Shown one piece after another: positions 32,825-64,000 of a stretch of 64,000 nt of DNA (position 1 is the stretch's first letter; each line of letters starts with the position of its first letter). Made by a program: the position numbers and the translations under genes. The notes below the pieces were generated by a model. The model saw only the letters and a list, made by a program, of their open reading frames with translations, ran no database searches and was not told where the DNA came from. The stretch is from Perca fluviatilis. Its lineage: Eukaryota > Chordata > Actinopteri > Perciformes > Percidae. Location of the stretch: positions 26,803,579 through 26,867,578 of the forward strand of contig NC_053114.1 in the NCBI RefSeq assembly GCF_010015445.1. The letters are read 5' to 3'.

Positions 32825-33993
32825 TCTTTGTTGTCTGTCTGGCTCAGGTTAAACTCTTTGTGAAACATGAACAAAAACAAACAATGAATGCCACAGAACA
32901 TTCTTTTATTATGCAGTTTGACGGTCAGTTATAACGGGAAAATAACATTAATAAACTACTTTAACGTAGATTTTCTTTAGGGCTTTGGTATTGAATCGGT
33001 GCATAAACTCCAGTACTTACTGATACCAGCATTTTAGACAGTATCGGAGGCGATACCGATAACATTTCGACATAAAATGCATCCCCTCAGAGTGTAAAGG
33101 CCATTCATGAATCTGAATCAGCATTTAGTGCAGCATTAATATTCTCTGATTAATGTGCAATATTTTCAGTACATTTAATCCTCGATTGGAAGCTTTTACC
33201 TATATAGGTAATTAGAATATTTTTAGTATATTTTAGTTTGCAATTTGTATGTGGTTATTACCAAGACCGGAGCATGCCCACGACTATATAATGATGTTAA
33301 ACTCTAATACATAAATTGACGCATTATTGTTTTAAAATAAAAAATGGCAATGGAATTTTTTTTTTTATCTTAATACAAAACACTTCCCAACACTAGTCTT
33401 GACTTTGCCAGTACAAACACAGTAGTAACATCATAGTCACGTTTGGGTTGTTGCACCAGCGTCTTTAGGCAAACGCTTTGATTTGCTGTCTCGATAAGTG
33501 CATACAGGCAAGCCTACTTATTCTCCTTTTAAAAACGGCATAAGATTCTCCATACAAGTCTCACTTCTCCAAATTTGATTTGGTAATTCTAACCAGTAAC
33601 ATTTCCAATCTGTTTCAGTTTCTGCATTTTCTTTGCGGCGGTGCACCGTTTCAAACTCTAAATATTAAAACTTGATTTTAGAGTTTAATGATTCCGACTA
33701 CCACAGCAGCAAGTCAGTAGGGCTGCATACAGACTGTGCCTCTTTTTCGGGCTATATCTTTTTTTAATCTTGACCACAGTTCAAATATCAACTTTCCTTC
33801 CTCCACACCAGTCACGAGTCACGACAACTTCAGCCTAAATTAATTCAAATTATTGGACACTGGTATCGTATCGTGACCATCCACCGTGAAAAGTTACATT
33901 TGCTGTTATCAATCGCAATAAAATAACATTACATACCTGTACAGGAGGAAGATAACACTTGAAGGTTGGTTTCATGGGTTTGGTAGAAAACAT
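16749..33993 (-). CDS. mtmr10: Myotubularin-related protein 10 (pseudophosphatase), complete CDS in 16 exons
   Basis: Exons on the complement: 33937-33993, 31218-31278, 28280-28416, 27646-27718, 26266-26408, 23873-23966, 23551-23698, 22657-22744, 22345-22433, 21913-22043, 21447-21516, 20883-20953, 20369-20541, 20102-20272, 18308-18490, 16749-17348. They total 2289 nt, 762 residues, and all phases close; human MTMR10 is about 777. The protein has an N-terminal PH-GRAM region (about 20-190), DWDREIKRTGA (from 211), the myotubularin phosphatase-like fold, and a C-terminus ending IWLSTETLAND. Where active myotubularins carry the C-X5-R loop, this protein has C396 but V402 in place of the arginine, so it should be catalytically dead. 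Family pseudophosphatases act by pairing with active phosphatases on PI3P and PI(3,5)P2; that role is inferred. Orthology rests on end-to-end resemblance and differs clearly from MTMR11/12. Confidence 0.95.
17345..17351 (-). promoter_or_regulatory. NAGNAG tandem splice acceptor of mtmr10 exon 16
   Basis: The minus strand reads ccttccttcagcagAAAACC. Both AGs follow a good pyrimidine tract, so splicing could add or omit one glutamine codon. Confidence 0.6.
17437..17570 (+). repeat. Fragment of a fish GGTTGGGTATCG repeat
   Basis: It begins TAGGGTTGGGTATCGTTTGG and continues with CCTATACCGGTGCTAAAACG, resembling the ends of a widespread short fish element. It is in mtmr10 intron 15 and no second terminus was found. 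Confidence 0.45.
17571..18307 (-). other. mtmr10 intron 15, remainder
   Basis: This is AT-rich intronic sequence in which nothing further was recognised. Confidence 0.7.
18308..18490 (-). CDS. mtmr10: mtmr10 exon 15
   Basis: These 183 nt encode DFAKNKAIPQGEEQAVYFPP, VWDWSQQFSTKDQTLFNNPM and VKTFRRTK. The VWDWS..F block is family-typical. The acceptor is ctacag and the donor gtatat. Confidence 0.94.
18949..19939 (+). mobile_element. MITE family A, copy 2, split by an L2 insertion
   Basis: The left part (18949-19113) and right part (19768-19939) together form one element like the other two copies, ending GCACTATAGCTTTAAA. An L2 tail occupies 19114-19767. The element lies in mtmr10 intron 14. 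Confidence 0.85.
19114..19767 (+). mobile_element. L2 LINE 3' end nested in a MITE
   Basis: The forward translation includes LDYCNSIFTCLSKSSQDRL and then ITPILYSLHWLPIKFRIQFK and AYKALHGLAPVYISDLLHLY. A +1 frame change follows before RSSNQGLLVVPRTHLKTKGD and VEAFKKQLKTF. This is the C-terminal end of a teleost L2 reverse transcriptase plus its 3' tail, which ends in TATC repeats. It is 5'-truncated. ATCATG occurs at both borders (19108-19113 and 19768-19773), a likely target-site duplication. Confidence 0.88.
20102..20272 (-). CDS. mtmr10: mtmr10 exon 14
   Basis: These 171 nt encode SPLFLLFLDCVWQMMNQYPA, then AFEFTEAYLTVLSDSMWIPL and FSTFLFNSPQQR, the conserved QYPAAFEF helix region. Phase is 0 at both ends; the donor is gtgaga. 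Confidence 0.94.
20369..20541 (-). CDS. mtmr10: mtmr10 exon 13 (inactive catalytic loop)
   Basis: These 173 nt encode DRDLNCVVSSLVQLMLDPHY and GFQSLVQKEWVMAGHRFLDR. NCVVSSLVQ stands where active myotubularins have HCSDGWDRT: the cysteine remains but the arginine and aspartates are missing. The donor is gtattt. Confidence 0.94.
20883..20953 (-). CDS. mtmr10: mtmr10 exon 12
   Basis: These 71 nt encode AFLKHSADIVYYLDGKNASV and ILQ, with acceptor ctcaag and donor gtaaaa. Confidence 0.92.
21447..21516 (-). CDS. mtmr10: mtmr10 exon 11
   Basis: These 70 nt encode PFEESEERWLSSIENSRWLE and YV, with acceptor gtgcag and donor gtatgt. Confidence 0.93.
21541..21752 (+). mobile_element. tRNA-derived SINE in mtmr10 intron 10
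   Basis: An A-box-like GGGTCAGTGGTAGAGCAG and a B-box-like GGTTTGAATCCGACC lie 60 bases apart, followed by a CTGCATGTCATCCCC body and an A-rich AAATAAATAAAT tail. The antiparallel stem pairing is poor, so it is not a tRNA gene. Confidence 0.75.
21913..22043 (-). CDS. mtmr10: mtmr10 exon 10
   Basis: These 131 nt encode VFTAITKSHPQRSEVIRSDL and DKFLPNIQDIQSAFVKVRQ, matching the MTMR10 ITKSHPQRSD..LDK.LPNIQ block. The donor is gtgagc. Confidence 0.93.
22345..22433 (-). CDS. mtmr10: mtmr10 exon 9
   Basis: These 89 nt encode LWCWNHPNGSALVRMANISD and PFQQRKIDQ, the segment equivalent to the myotubularin WxHP strand. The donor is gtatac, phase 2. Confidence 0.92.
22657..22744 (-). CDS. mtmr10: mtmr10 exon 8
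   Basis: These 88 nt encode LPEYIVVPVSLADQDLKQYS and IFFTDQRIP, with acceptor ttttag and donor gtgagt. Confidence 0.93.
23551..23698 (-). CDS. mtmr10: mtmr10 exon 7 (linker into phosphatase-like domain)
   Basis: These 148 nt encode a short Gly/Ser/Pro linker, then SDWDREIKRTGASEWRVCSI. The Gly-rich insert of the human protein is much shorter here. The donor gttttc departs from consensus, yet the phase-2 join to exon 8 restores ISQSLPEYIVVP. Confidence 0.92.
23873..23966 (-). CDS. mtmr10: mtmr10 exon 6
   Basis: These 94 nt encode VCLAIAHYSHPADLQLLFGF and EYQGRRYHASK, with acceptor ttctag and donor gtacgt. Confidence 0.93.
23967..26265 (-). other. mtmr10 intron 5
   Basis: This 2.3-kb intron contains a short (TG)n at 24300-24318, a poly(A)-rich run near 25035 and a LINE-type 3' tail at 25250-25475. 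No exon-like sequence was seen. Confidence 0.8.
25250..25475 (+). repeat. LINE-type 3' tail repeat
   Basis: It contains GCCTACCAAGAGCCTGGGTC, TTTTCCTCGCCACTGTCGCA and the ending ATAAATAAAATTGAATTGG, a recurrent non-coding repeat in teleost genomes. Only this 3' portion is present; family assignment is from memory. Confidence 0.6.
26266..26408 (-). CDS. mtmr10: mtmr10 exon 5 (PH-GRAM)
   Basis: These 143 nt encode NDTKGKKKVLGSNKKLKFNP through FDEAGPESAKK, closely matching MTMR10. The acceptor is ctctcag and the donor gtgagt. Confidence 0.94.
26559..26791. mobile_element. MITE with TTTAAAGGTCCCAT termini
   Basis: The left end is TTTAAAGGTCCCATCACATGG. The right end is CCATGGGACCTTTAAA, an imperfect inverse. 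At 233 bp without a coding frame, it lies in mtmr10 intron 4. Confidence 0.75.
26951..27034. repeat. (ATT)n-(AAT)n self-complementary microsatellite
   Basis: About ten ATT units run directly into about fourteen AAT units, making an 84-bp near-perfect inverted repeat in mtmr10 intron 4. A fragment of another repeat (ATCATTCAAATGAAGATCG) lies just upstream at 26880-26945. Confidence 0.9.
27646..27718 (-). CDS. mtmr10: mtmr10 exon 4 (PH-GRAM)
   Basis: These 73 nt encode KSQLSHLLLGEHDIPLTC and LEQVVT, with acceptor accacag and donor gtacat; the phase 1 end continues into exon 5. Confidence 0.92.
28280..28416 (-). CDS. mtmr10: mtmr10 exon 3 (PH-GRAM)
   Basis: These 137 nt encode EIVVNEVNFVRKCISAES and DDLWGKLICTNFKVSFI, the start of the PH-GRAM domain. 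The acceptor is caccag and the donor gtattt. Confidence 0.93.
29095..29545. mobile_element. Element with inverted CCCGA-rich ends
   Basis: The left end is tandem CCCGACCCGAGCCCGACCTG and the right end holds the inverse (CGGGCTCAGGTCGGGTTCGG). The AT-rich middle contains GCGCACCTGTG. The layout resembles a non-autonomous DNA element, and its GC-rich ends differ sharply from the flanks. The class is unknown. Confidence 0.55.
30711..31075 (-). mobile_element. MITE family A, copy 3 (reverse orientation)
   Basis: The ends are TTAAAGCTATAGTGCG and GCACTAAAGCTTTAA. The internal blocks match copies 1 and 2 in reverse. At 365 bp it is probably nearest the unit length of the family. Confidence 0.82.
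31218..31278 (-). CDS. mtmr10: mtmr10 exon 2
   Basis: The acceptor tctag and donor gtaagtc enclose 61 nt encoding TDVKKTIEPPIKKLEPKLIQ plus one base; the KKLEP block is conserved in MTMR10. Confidence 0.9.
31320..31665 (+). mobile_element. Fish MITE with GCATTGTCAGACCTTCCTCCA end
   Basis: It begins near GCATTGTCAGACCTTCCTCC and contains GCTAAGCGCCGGACGGAG, TTCAAAAGTTATTTTAGTGG and GAGATCTGAGGAGCAGTTAA, a block order I recognise from percomorph genomes. A related end occurs at 43537-43700. Confidence 0.65.
32102..32165. repeat. (AAT)n microsatellite
   Basis: About 21 AAT units lie in mtmr10 intron 1. Confidence 0.95.
32628..33065. repeat. GGTCCGATAC-type fish repeat interrupted by (GATA)n
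   Basis: The left part reads AGATGGTCCGATAC...CTTCCCGATACCGATTCTG and the right part GTATCGGAGGCGATACCGAT. A (GATA)n tract of about 60 bp lies at 32765-32824 in between. It is probably one element with an expanded microsatellite. Confidence 0.55.
32765..32824. repeat. (GATA)n microsatellite
   Basis: About 15 units of GATA lie inside the repeat in mtmr10 intron 1. Confidence 0.95.
33937..33993 (-). CDS. mtmr10: mtmr10 exon 1 (residues 1-19)
   Basis: The ATG at 33991-33993 opens MFSTKPMKPTFKCYLPPVQ, matching the MTMR10 N-terminus, and the exon ends with donor gtatgt in phase 0. An in-frame stop was not sought further upstream. Confidence 0.9.
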
Positions 33994-34476
33994 TGTTTAT
34001 GTTCTCCCTTCCAGGGCGCTTGGCTGTTGCCAGTTGGGAAAAAACAACCGTCAATAAAGTTTAGGTCAGCCCTTAGCTGAGTATATCCGACACTTCCGTG
34101 TGTAACGTTAAAATATTCATCGAGGCAGCCTGCGAACGACGGTACTCCTCCACTTCGATAAACAGTCAAGTAGCAGATTACGCTAGCTGGATAAAAGAAA
34201 GTTGACAGAAGTTAACGTTGAGATGTAGGCGTTAGCTTGGTTAGCTAGCTAGCATAAAGTACTACATTAAGTTTATAAATACCGTTTCCACGCAAAGATA
34301 AAACAATGAAAAATAATGTAGAGGCGCCCGTTGTGTGTCTACATTTTCTTTCCACCTGTTACTGTATTAGTTACCCCCAGTGACTTCCTGAATGTCTAAC
34401 TAATTCAGCCAAACGCAGAACCTGATGCTGCAAAGGACTTAACGGCCATGTTTATAAAGAGCCGAGGTCCAGCCCT

Positions 34477-34484
34477 ACTTCCGG
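34477..34484 (-). promoter_or_regulatory. ETS/GABP-type site upstream of mtmr10
   Basis: ACTTCCGG on plus reads CCGGAAGT on the mtmr10 sense strand, about 485 bases upstream of its ATG. Such sites often mark TATA-less promoters. The TSS itself cannot be placed. Confidence 0.4.
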
Positions 34485-34692
34485 GCTCCACTGTTGAGCT
34501 ATATTTTTGTACCGAGAAATTCTTTTATCAAACTTTCTGAAAAGCTGAAACAGTACACTGGGGTATTCTGCACATATTATTAGCCAAATTGATATATACT
34601 ACTATACGTTATCGTGAACATTGTTAGCTTTGTCATTTAAAATATAAAAAGACGATTATTTTGTTAGCTTTCATCAAGTACGCCACCCGTGG

Positions 34693-34708
34693 ACTACAAC
34701 TCCCATGA
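34693..34708. promoter_or_regulatory. ZNF143/Staf-type motif upstream of mtmr10
   Basis: The sequence ACTACAACTCCCATGA closely follows the ZNF143 SBS consensus (ACTACAAYTCCCAGMATGC). Two GGGCGTGAC boxes follow at about 34735 and 34764. The cluster sits about 0.7 kb upstream of the mtmr10 start codon. Confidence 0.5.
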
Positions 34709-35088
34709 GACATCTACAGATTTAGAGGCTTACGGGCGTGACCATTGACAGTATATTATAGAAGGGCGTGACAGTCGGTCAGTCTTCATTTTTTTTTGCG
34801 GTAACTTTATTTCACAAAATTTACAAACTTGCTGGAAAAACTAAATCGCATTCATAAAACTATGATTATGTATTTCATTATTTGACAGATTATCCAGATA
34901 AAACTAACATTTTATAAGTCAAACACAACGATGCGTACAACAAATGGTAGACTACCCTAAACCAACTATTACAACAGAGCAATAGCAAAGGAAGGGCCCC
35001 AACGTGGGCACATGAAGAAAAGTAAAAAAAATTAACAATATACATTAGGCCTATATAGGCCTAACGAGAATCTATATATGTGTAAGCA

Positions 35089-35089
<1 letters not shown>

Positions 35090-35164
<75 letters not shown>
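35090..35164. repeat. (TCTA)n microsatellite
   Basis: About 19 tetranucleotide units lie in the mtmr10-myo1e intergenic region. Confidence 0.95.
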
Positions 35165-35419
35165 CTATCTATAGGCTAATCAAACCCAAACCCCAAAAGA
35201 AAAATCAACCCAATACAAATTTTAAAATAAGGTGCCAAAAACAAAATGTGTTAACTTTATGCTGATATTTCAGACACAAATATCACCTCATCATTTAAAA
35301 CAGGATGTTTTAGTTTATGCGACAGAAATATATTTAATTTACTAGATTATATGCACTAGATGGCACTATTGGCTCATTAGAGCTATTGGGCTGTATACTG
35401 AATAAGGTATGGTGCTAGC

Positions 35420-35548
<129 letters not shown>

Positions 35549-36703
35549 CTACCACAGGAAACTAAGTTTAACCAACTTTCCTGCATTTCATTTTTTCACA
35601 CACTCAGAAAGCAGTCTCAGGAGACAGATACAGTCTACTAGTCTTGTCTCCTCAGGATCAATGGCAGGCAACGTGATGGTCTGGCAGAGGAGAAAGTGGC
35701 TGGCATGTATACTGGGGCTTGGTAAGGTAATAAGAAACGTGTGCTGGCAGAGACAGGCGATGGACAAAGCAGGGTGCTTGGTGGACATGGGTAATGGAAT
35801 AGGCCTTTTTCACAAAATACATTTTGACTTTTCACAGAAGGGAAAGCTCAGGTGTAAATGATGAAATGATGATGGCTGAATTACATTAAGCTGATTAGAT
35901 TTCAGGTTCCTGGTATCATGCATGCTTGCTCAGTGTCACTCTCACTGGAACAGTTGAATAGAACAGAGCTAGTGTTACGAGTAACGCCTGTGCTGTATGA
36001 CAAGTCAAAAATGTCTGCTGTGAGAAAGGCCTATGACAGGATATGAGGGTCAATATTGCACACAAACAACAGACTAACCTGAAAAATTATTTTGATTGTC
36101 AGTGCTTATACCATACTCAAGCCCAATTAAAATCTATTGCTGCTGATGCATATCAAACTCAATCTGAAATGTATTTAAAACAAAAATCAATGTCAAAAAA
36201 TATGTTTACATCTATAATGAAATCATTTGGAATTCAGTGAAAATTCGGAAAACTGCACAGATGCCTACAAAGACTTAAGAACTATATAGATTTGTCATAA
36301 TTCTCGAGACTCTTAGTAAAAGCCCTGCTGGCAACAATGTTCTGGCCAATATTTAAAGTTGTTCATATGTTCTGCCTTGTCCTACAATGTCCACTGGGTG
36401 GTGACAAAACATTGCATCAACGGTATCACAAAAGCTGAATCATACCTTATTTTTGATTGATTATTCATACATCATTCAAACAGCTCTCTCTTTTTGCTTG
36501 TGTTACTTACCACATCTATTACTGCCTTCTTGGTAATATAGCCTACCCCTCTGATACAAGTGGAAACACTGTTTTTATTCAAGTTCAGATGACAAATACT
36601 GTGGCAATACTATTTAATAATACAAGTGAGTCCTCACTATGTTGTGGTAAGCAATTCAAATGTACTGTAAAGATATATTTAGAATACCACTTGATATGAC
36701 TAC

Positions 36704-36704
<1 letters not shown>

Positions 36705-36790
<86 letters not shown>
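36705..36790. repeat. (AC)n microsatellite
   Basis: An uninterrupted 86-bp AC run lies about 0.7 kb upstream of the probable myo1e promoter. Confidence 0.95.
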
Positions 36791-36792
<2 letters not shown>

Positions 36793-37434
36793 TGTGTCTA
36801 CTGTACAGAGGCAGCCTGTTAGACAGGTTCCACCCAGAGAGTCGAGCCTCAGTCAGGTGGATACCAGTGCCACCCATGGATGTATTTCAAAAGAGAGGTC
36901 CTTTGAGTTGCATTCTGTATTTGTCTGAGGAGGGACTGAATTACTGTTTTAAATTTGGGGACTACCTTTGAAAGAAAGTAATTTTTTAATAGATCATTTA
37001 AAGTCAGACAGGAGATAAACACTGTTATAAAACAAAGGACATTAACTGGATATACCTGTGATACTGAGACACTGAGTCCCTATTCCACATGCAACATGTA
37101 AAAAGAAAAATGTCCTCTAATATTGTTCTTTCACAGTATCAATATTGCATATTATCAGTTGCACTTAAACATGACTCCTGTTGGTCAAGGCTTAATTGAC
37201 AACATATACATTAAATCTTAAAGCACACAAAGAGGCAAATGTGCAATAAAGTTTTGATAATTGTTGCTATGCACAACAAGAGAGAAAAGCCTGTAAAACA
37301 GCAAATCCTATTAAAGAAAATCGCAATGTAACCTACATTAATGCACTTAGGATGTAGGCCAGCTGGAGCTGACAGCCCAGTATAGAAAGTTCAGATTGTA
37401 TTGTACTTGAGTCTTTTGTTATGAAGTCCGAAAG

Positions 37435-37515
37435 TTGCGCATGCCCAGTTGTTCCTCTCCCAGTACCTAATGAATATTTAAGCATATTCCGCGTCCAGCG
37501 CCCTTTGATTGGACC
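37435..37515 (+). promoter_or_regulatory. Probable myo1e promoter
   Basis: A TTGCGCATGCCCA NRF1-like site (37435-37447), a TATTTAAG AT-rich box (37475-37482) and an inverted CCAAT (ATTGG, about 37508-37512) cluster here. A GC-richer 5' UTR leading to the ATG at 37849 follows. Confidence 0.45.
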
Positions 37516-37649
37516 TTCTGGCTCCGTTTCCTGTGTTATGTTTTAGAGCCGAGTTTCGAGGACACTGCTCTCTCCGCAAATTACCATCTAGCTCTGGGTT
37601 TGAACACTGCTCCGCGGCTGTCAGTGTAGGACTCAGATCTGTCTGCACG

Positions 37650-37720
37650 ATGGACGGAGGACACCGCTGAGGATCCGTACATCCATGCCTACTGGAGTTT
37701 ATCGGGAATATCTTCTGTAA
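37650..37720 (+). other. Two short uORFs in the probable myo1e 5' UTR
   Basis: ATG at 37650 opens a 6-codon frame ending TGA at 37670. ATG at 37685 opens an 11-codon frame ending TAA at 37720. Both end before the main ATG. The first has a G at +4. They matter only if transcription starts upstream of them. Confidence 0.45.
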
Positions 37721-37848
37721 ACTTGGACTTTACCCACTAGAGGTTTTTTTTTTTTTCAAACAGTGTGAACTTCACTAAGGTTCGCACAAATACTTGATCG
37801 CAGGAAATACGACTGAGAAGACTGCGACTGTTGTGTTGAAGGCAGAGG

Positions 37849-62488
<24,640 letters not shown>

Positions 62489-64000
62489 GTAAGTAACACA
62501 CTCACTATCAGTTAACTGGGAAAATGAGTTCACTGTTATTCAATGTTCAACACTCAACAATGTCTCACTCCCCTTCAAAACAGTGATGTTGTTGTTCAAC
62601 CTGATCAGACTCTGAGAGAAACTTTTTAAGTTGTAGGCAGGTAGCAATTTTCAAGGAATAAAAGGCATTACAATAAATCAAGTATCAAGTTATAGCTAAA
62701 CAAGAGTAAAAGTGTACAGCTATCATGGTGAACGTTGGCTCGGAATCTGTACTTGGGCACAGATGTGCTTTTAGATAAAAGCTAATGCTAGCATGCTAAC
62801 ATTCTCATAATGACAATGCTAACATGCTGATGGTTAGTGGTTCTAACTTTGACCTGCCGGTGACGGTAGAGGAAAGGTCAGGGGACCACCAAAGTCAGTA
62901 GGATTCATCCTCTGGGGAGCAAGAATGTACAAATACTTATTGTAATCTATATAATAGTTGCTGCATTATTTCAGTCTGGACCAAAGAGGTGGATGAGCAA
63001 CATTGCCATCCATAGAGTCACGTTGCTAGTGTGGCTAAAAAGACACAGATACAGTTCTCTGGTTACTGAGGTGGATAAAGAAAATGGTGCCGATGCTCAG
63101 GTTAAGACTGAGTTGTGGTGAATCTTTTTCTTCTTATAACATTCTTGCTTTTCTGAATGTCTCTCCTCTCCTCAGTGTCCTGAGCTGCCATTCTCTGGTT
63201 GGTTTTGGAGGATATTTCTCTCTCACTACTTTCACTCTCTAAAGTTTAATTGTGTTAATGCAGGGCTGCAGCCAACTGTCTGGAGTAATCCAGGCCATTC
63301 TAGATTACCAGAAAATAAAACGCTATTATTGAAGGTCTGGACGTATTTTGCCAGAGACTAAAAATGACTTGGAAGAATACTTTTCCTTCTGTCCCCTTCC
63401 CTTTTGCCTTCTCCTGCCTTGTTTTATTCTTCTCTGCTTTTTTCTTTTTCTTTTTCTTCCCCCTTCCTCCTCATGCTGTGTCTGTATGATGCAGATGAGG
63501 GTGCAGTTGCCAGTGTACAAAGCCTTGGTCTGTTCTGTGCAGACGTAACAGCGGCACTCCATAATCTCTGCCTTTCCTGTTTCCTCCAGTCTCACTTACT
63601 GTGGGCTTTGACTGCAGTCCATTGCACATATGAAACTTCACCAGCCAAGTTCACATCAAGTTTGCACTCGGCAACAAGAGTCAGTGCGTCATCTGTTGTT
63701 GAAAGAAATGTTGAGACTACTTGTACAAATTATTTGGACATACTGTAATTTTGGCTGGTTGGGACATTATTTAGTTTAAAGTAACTTGATCCTGACAGTG
63801 ACGTGCAGTTTTGTAAAAATGACTATTTTAGGATCTTATGCTTTCCAATAGGCTTTGGTATTATGTGTCGTCAGCAAAAATGTTTTTATTTATTTATTTT
63901 TTATGGCTGCATCATTCAACATGCACCTTTCAACACATACCTTTGGTTACGTGCTTACCTTTTAGCTTAGCACAAAGAGGTCACTGCACCCGGTTGCAAA
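62489..64000 (+). other. myo1e intron 9 (open at window end)
   Basis: It contains the repeat at 62770-63025 and a pyrimidine-rich stretch at 63383-63475. No coding exon was recognised. Confidence 0.75.
62770..63025 (+). repeat. Interspersed fish repeat (copy 2 of 2)
   Basis: It begins with GCTAATGCTAGCATGCTAAC-type sequence and continues with CACCAAAGTCAGTAGGATTC as at 51697-51852. It is non-coding. Confidence 0.6.

Larger units (their letters stand above)
31279..33936 (-). other. mtmr10 intron 1
   Basis: This 2.7-kb intron is dominated by repeats: a fish MITE (31320-31665), (AAT)n, a GGTCCGATAC-type element and (GATA)n. No exon was seen. Confidence 0.8.

Noticed and set aside
33972..34169. 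Possible overlapping upstream frame before the mtmr10 start
   Set aside because: Its first codon is TTG, not ATG, so it is not a standard uORF.
35090..35164. CRISPR-like regular repeat
   Set aside because: Simple tetranucleotide microsatellite without spacers in a vertebrate genome.
63176..63240. Candidate myo1e exon 10 after the acceptor-like CTCCTCAG
   Set aside because: Joining exon 9 here gives a stop within three codons, and the sequence lacks the expected FLAFPAYLLG-type segment.

Overview
This window is vertebrate nuclear DNA. The spliced genes, the proteins they encode and the repeat content (L2 LINE tails, tRNA-derived SINEs, many short terminal-inverted-repeat elements, long TG/CA, TA, GATA and AAT microsatellites) point to a teleost, probably a percomorph. 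No prokaryotic, viral or organellar gene was found. Three protein-coding genes could be read exon by exon with splice phases that close.

(1) atxn1l (ataxin-1-like, BOAT1), minus strand. Two coding exons (6896-7969, then 3720-5174) give an 842-residue protein with the AXH domain and the conserved C-terminus. Positions 1-3719 are probably its 3' UTR. One or two non-coding 5' exons probably lie at 8826-8952 and near 11253-11370, next to a CCAAT/CRE promoter element. (2) mtmr10 (myotubularin-related 10, a pseudophosphatase), minus strand. All 16 coding exons lie between 33993 and 16749 and encode 762 residues; the 3' UTR follows below 16749. (3) myo1e (class I unconventional myosin, long-tailed), plus strand. 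Coding exons 1-9 (37849-62488) encode the first 303 residues of the motor head, and the gene runs out of the window. mtmr10 and myo1e are divergently transcribed, about 3 kb apart.

The rest is introns and intergenic DNA. Identified elements include a three-copy MITE family, one copy of which was split by an L2 insertion with a visible target duplication. There are two further TIR elements of about 0.54-0.63 kb, a 144-bp foldback element in the mtmr10 3' UTR, two SINEs, several other repeat families seen in fish genomes, and microsatellites up to 165 bp.

I did not find a new multi-gene system. The genes do not form a pathway: atxn1l acts in nuclear transcriptional repression, mtmr10 in phosphoinositide regulation and myo1e in membrane-actin mechanics. 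The most notable observations are gene-structural. myo1e intron 2 has a perfect U12-type (minor spliceosome) donor. The in-frame myo1e exon carrying switch I lies between two (TG)n tracts of more than 110 bp. The atxn1l protein has a glutamine/histidine-rich tract after its AXH domain and an ataxin-1-style RRWSSP site. An inverted-repeat element places poly(A)-signal hexamers in the mtmr10 3' UTR. Repeat family names come from recalled sequence patterns and were not checked against a library.
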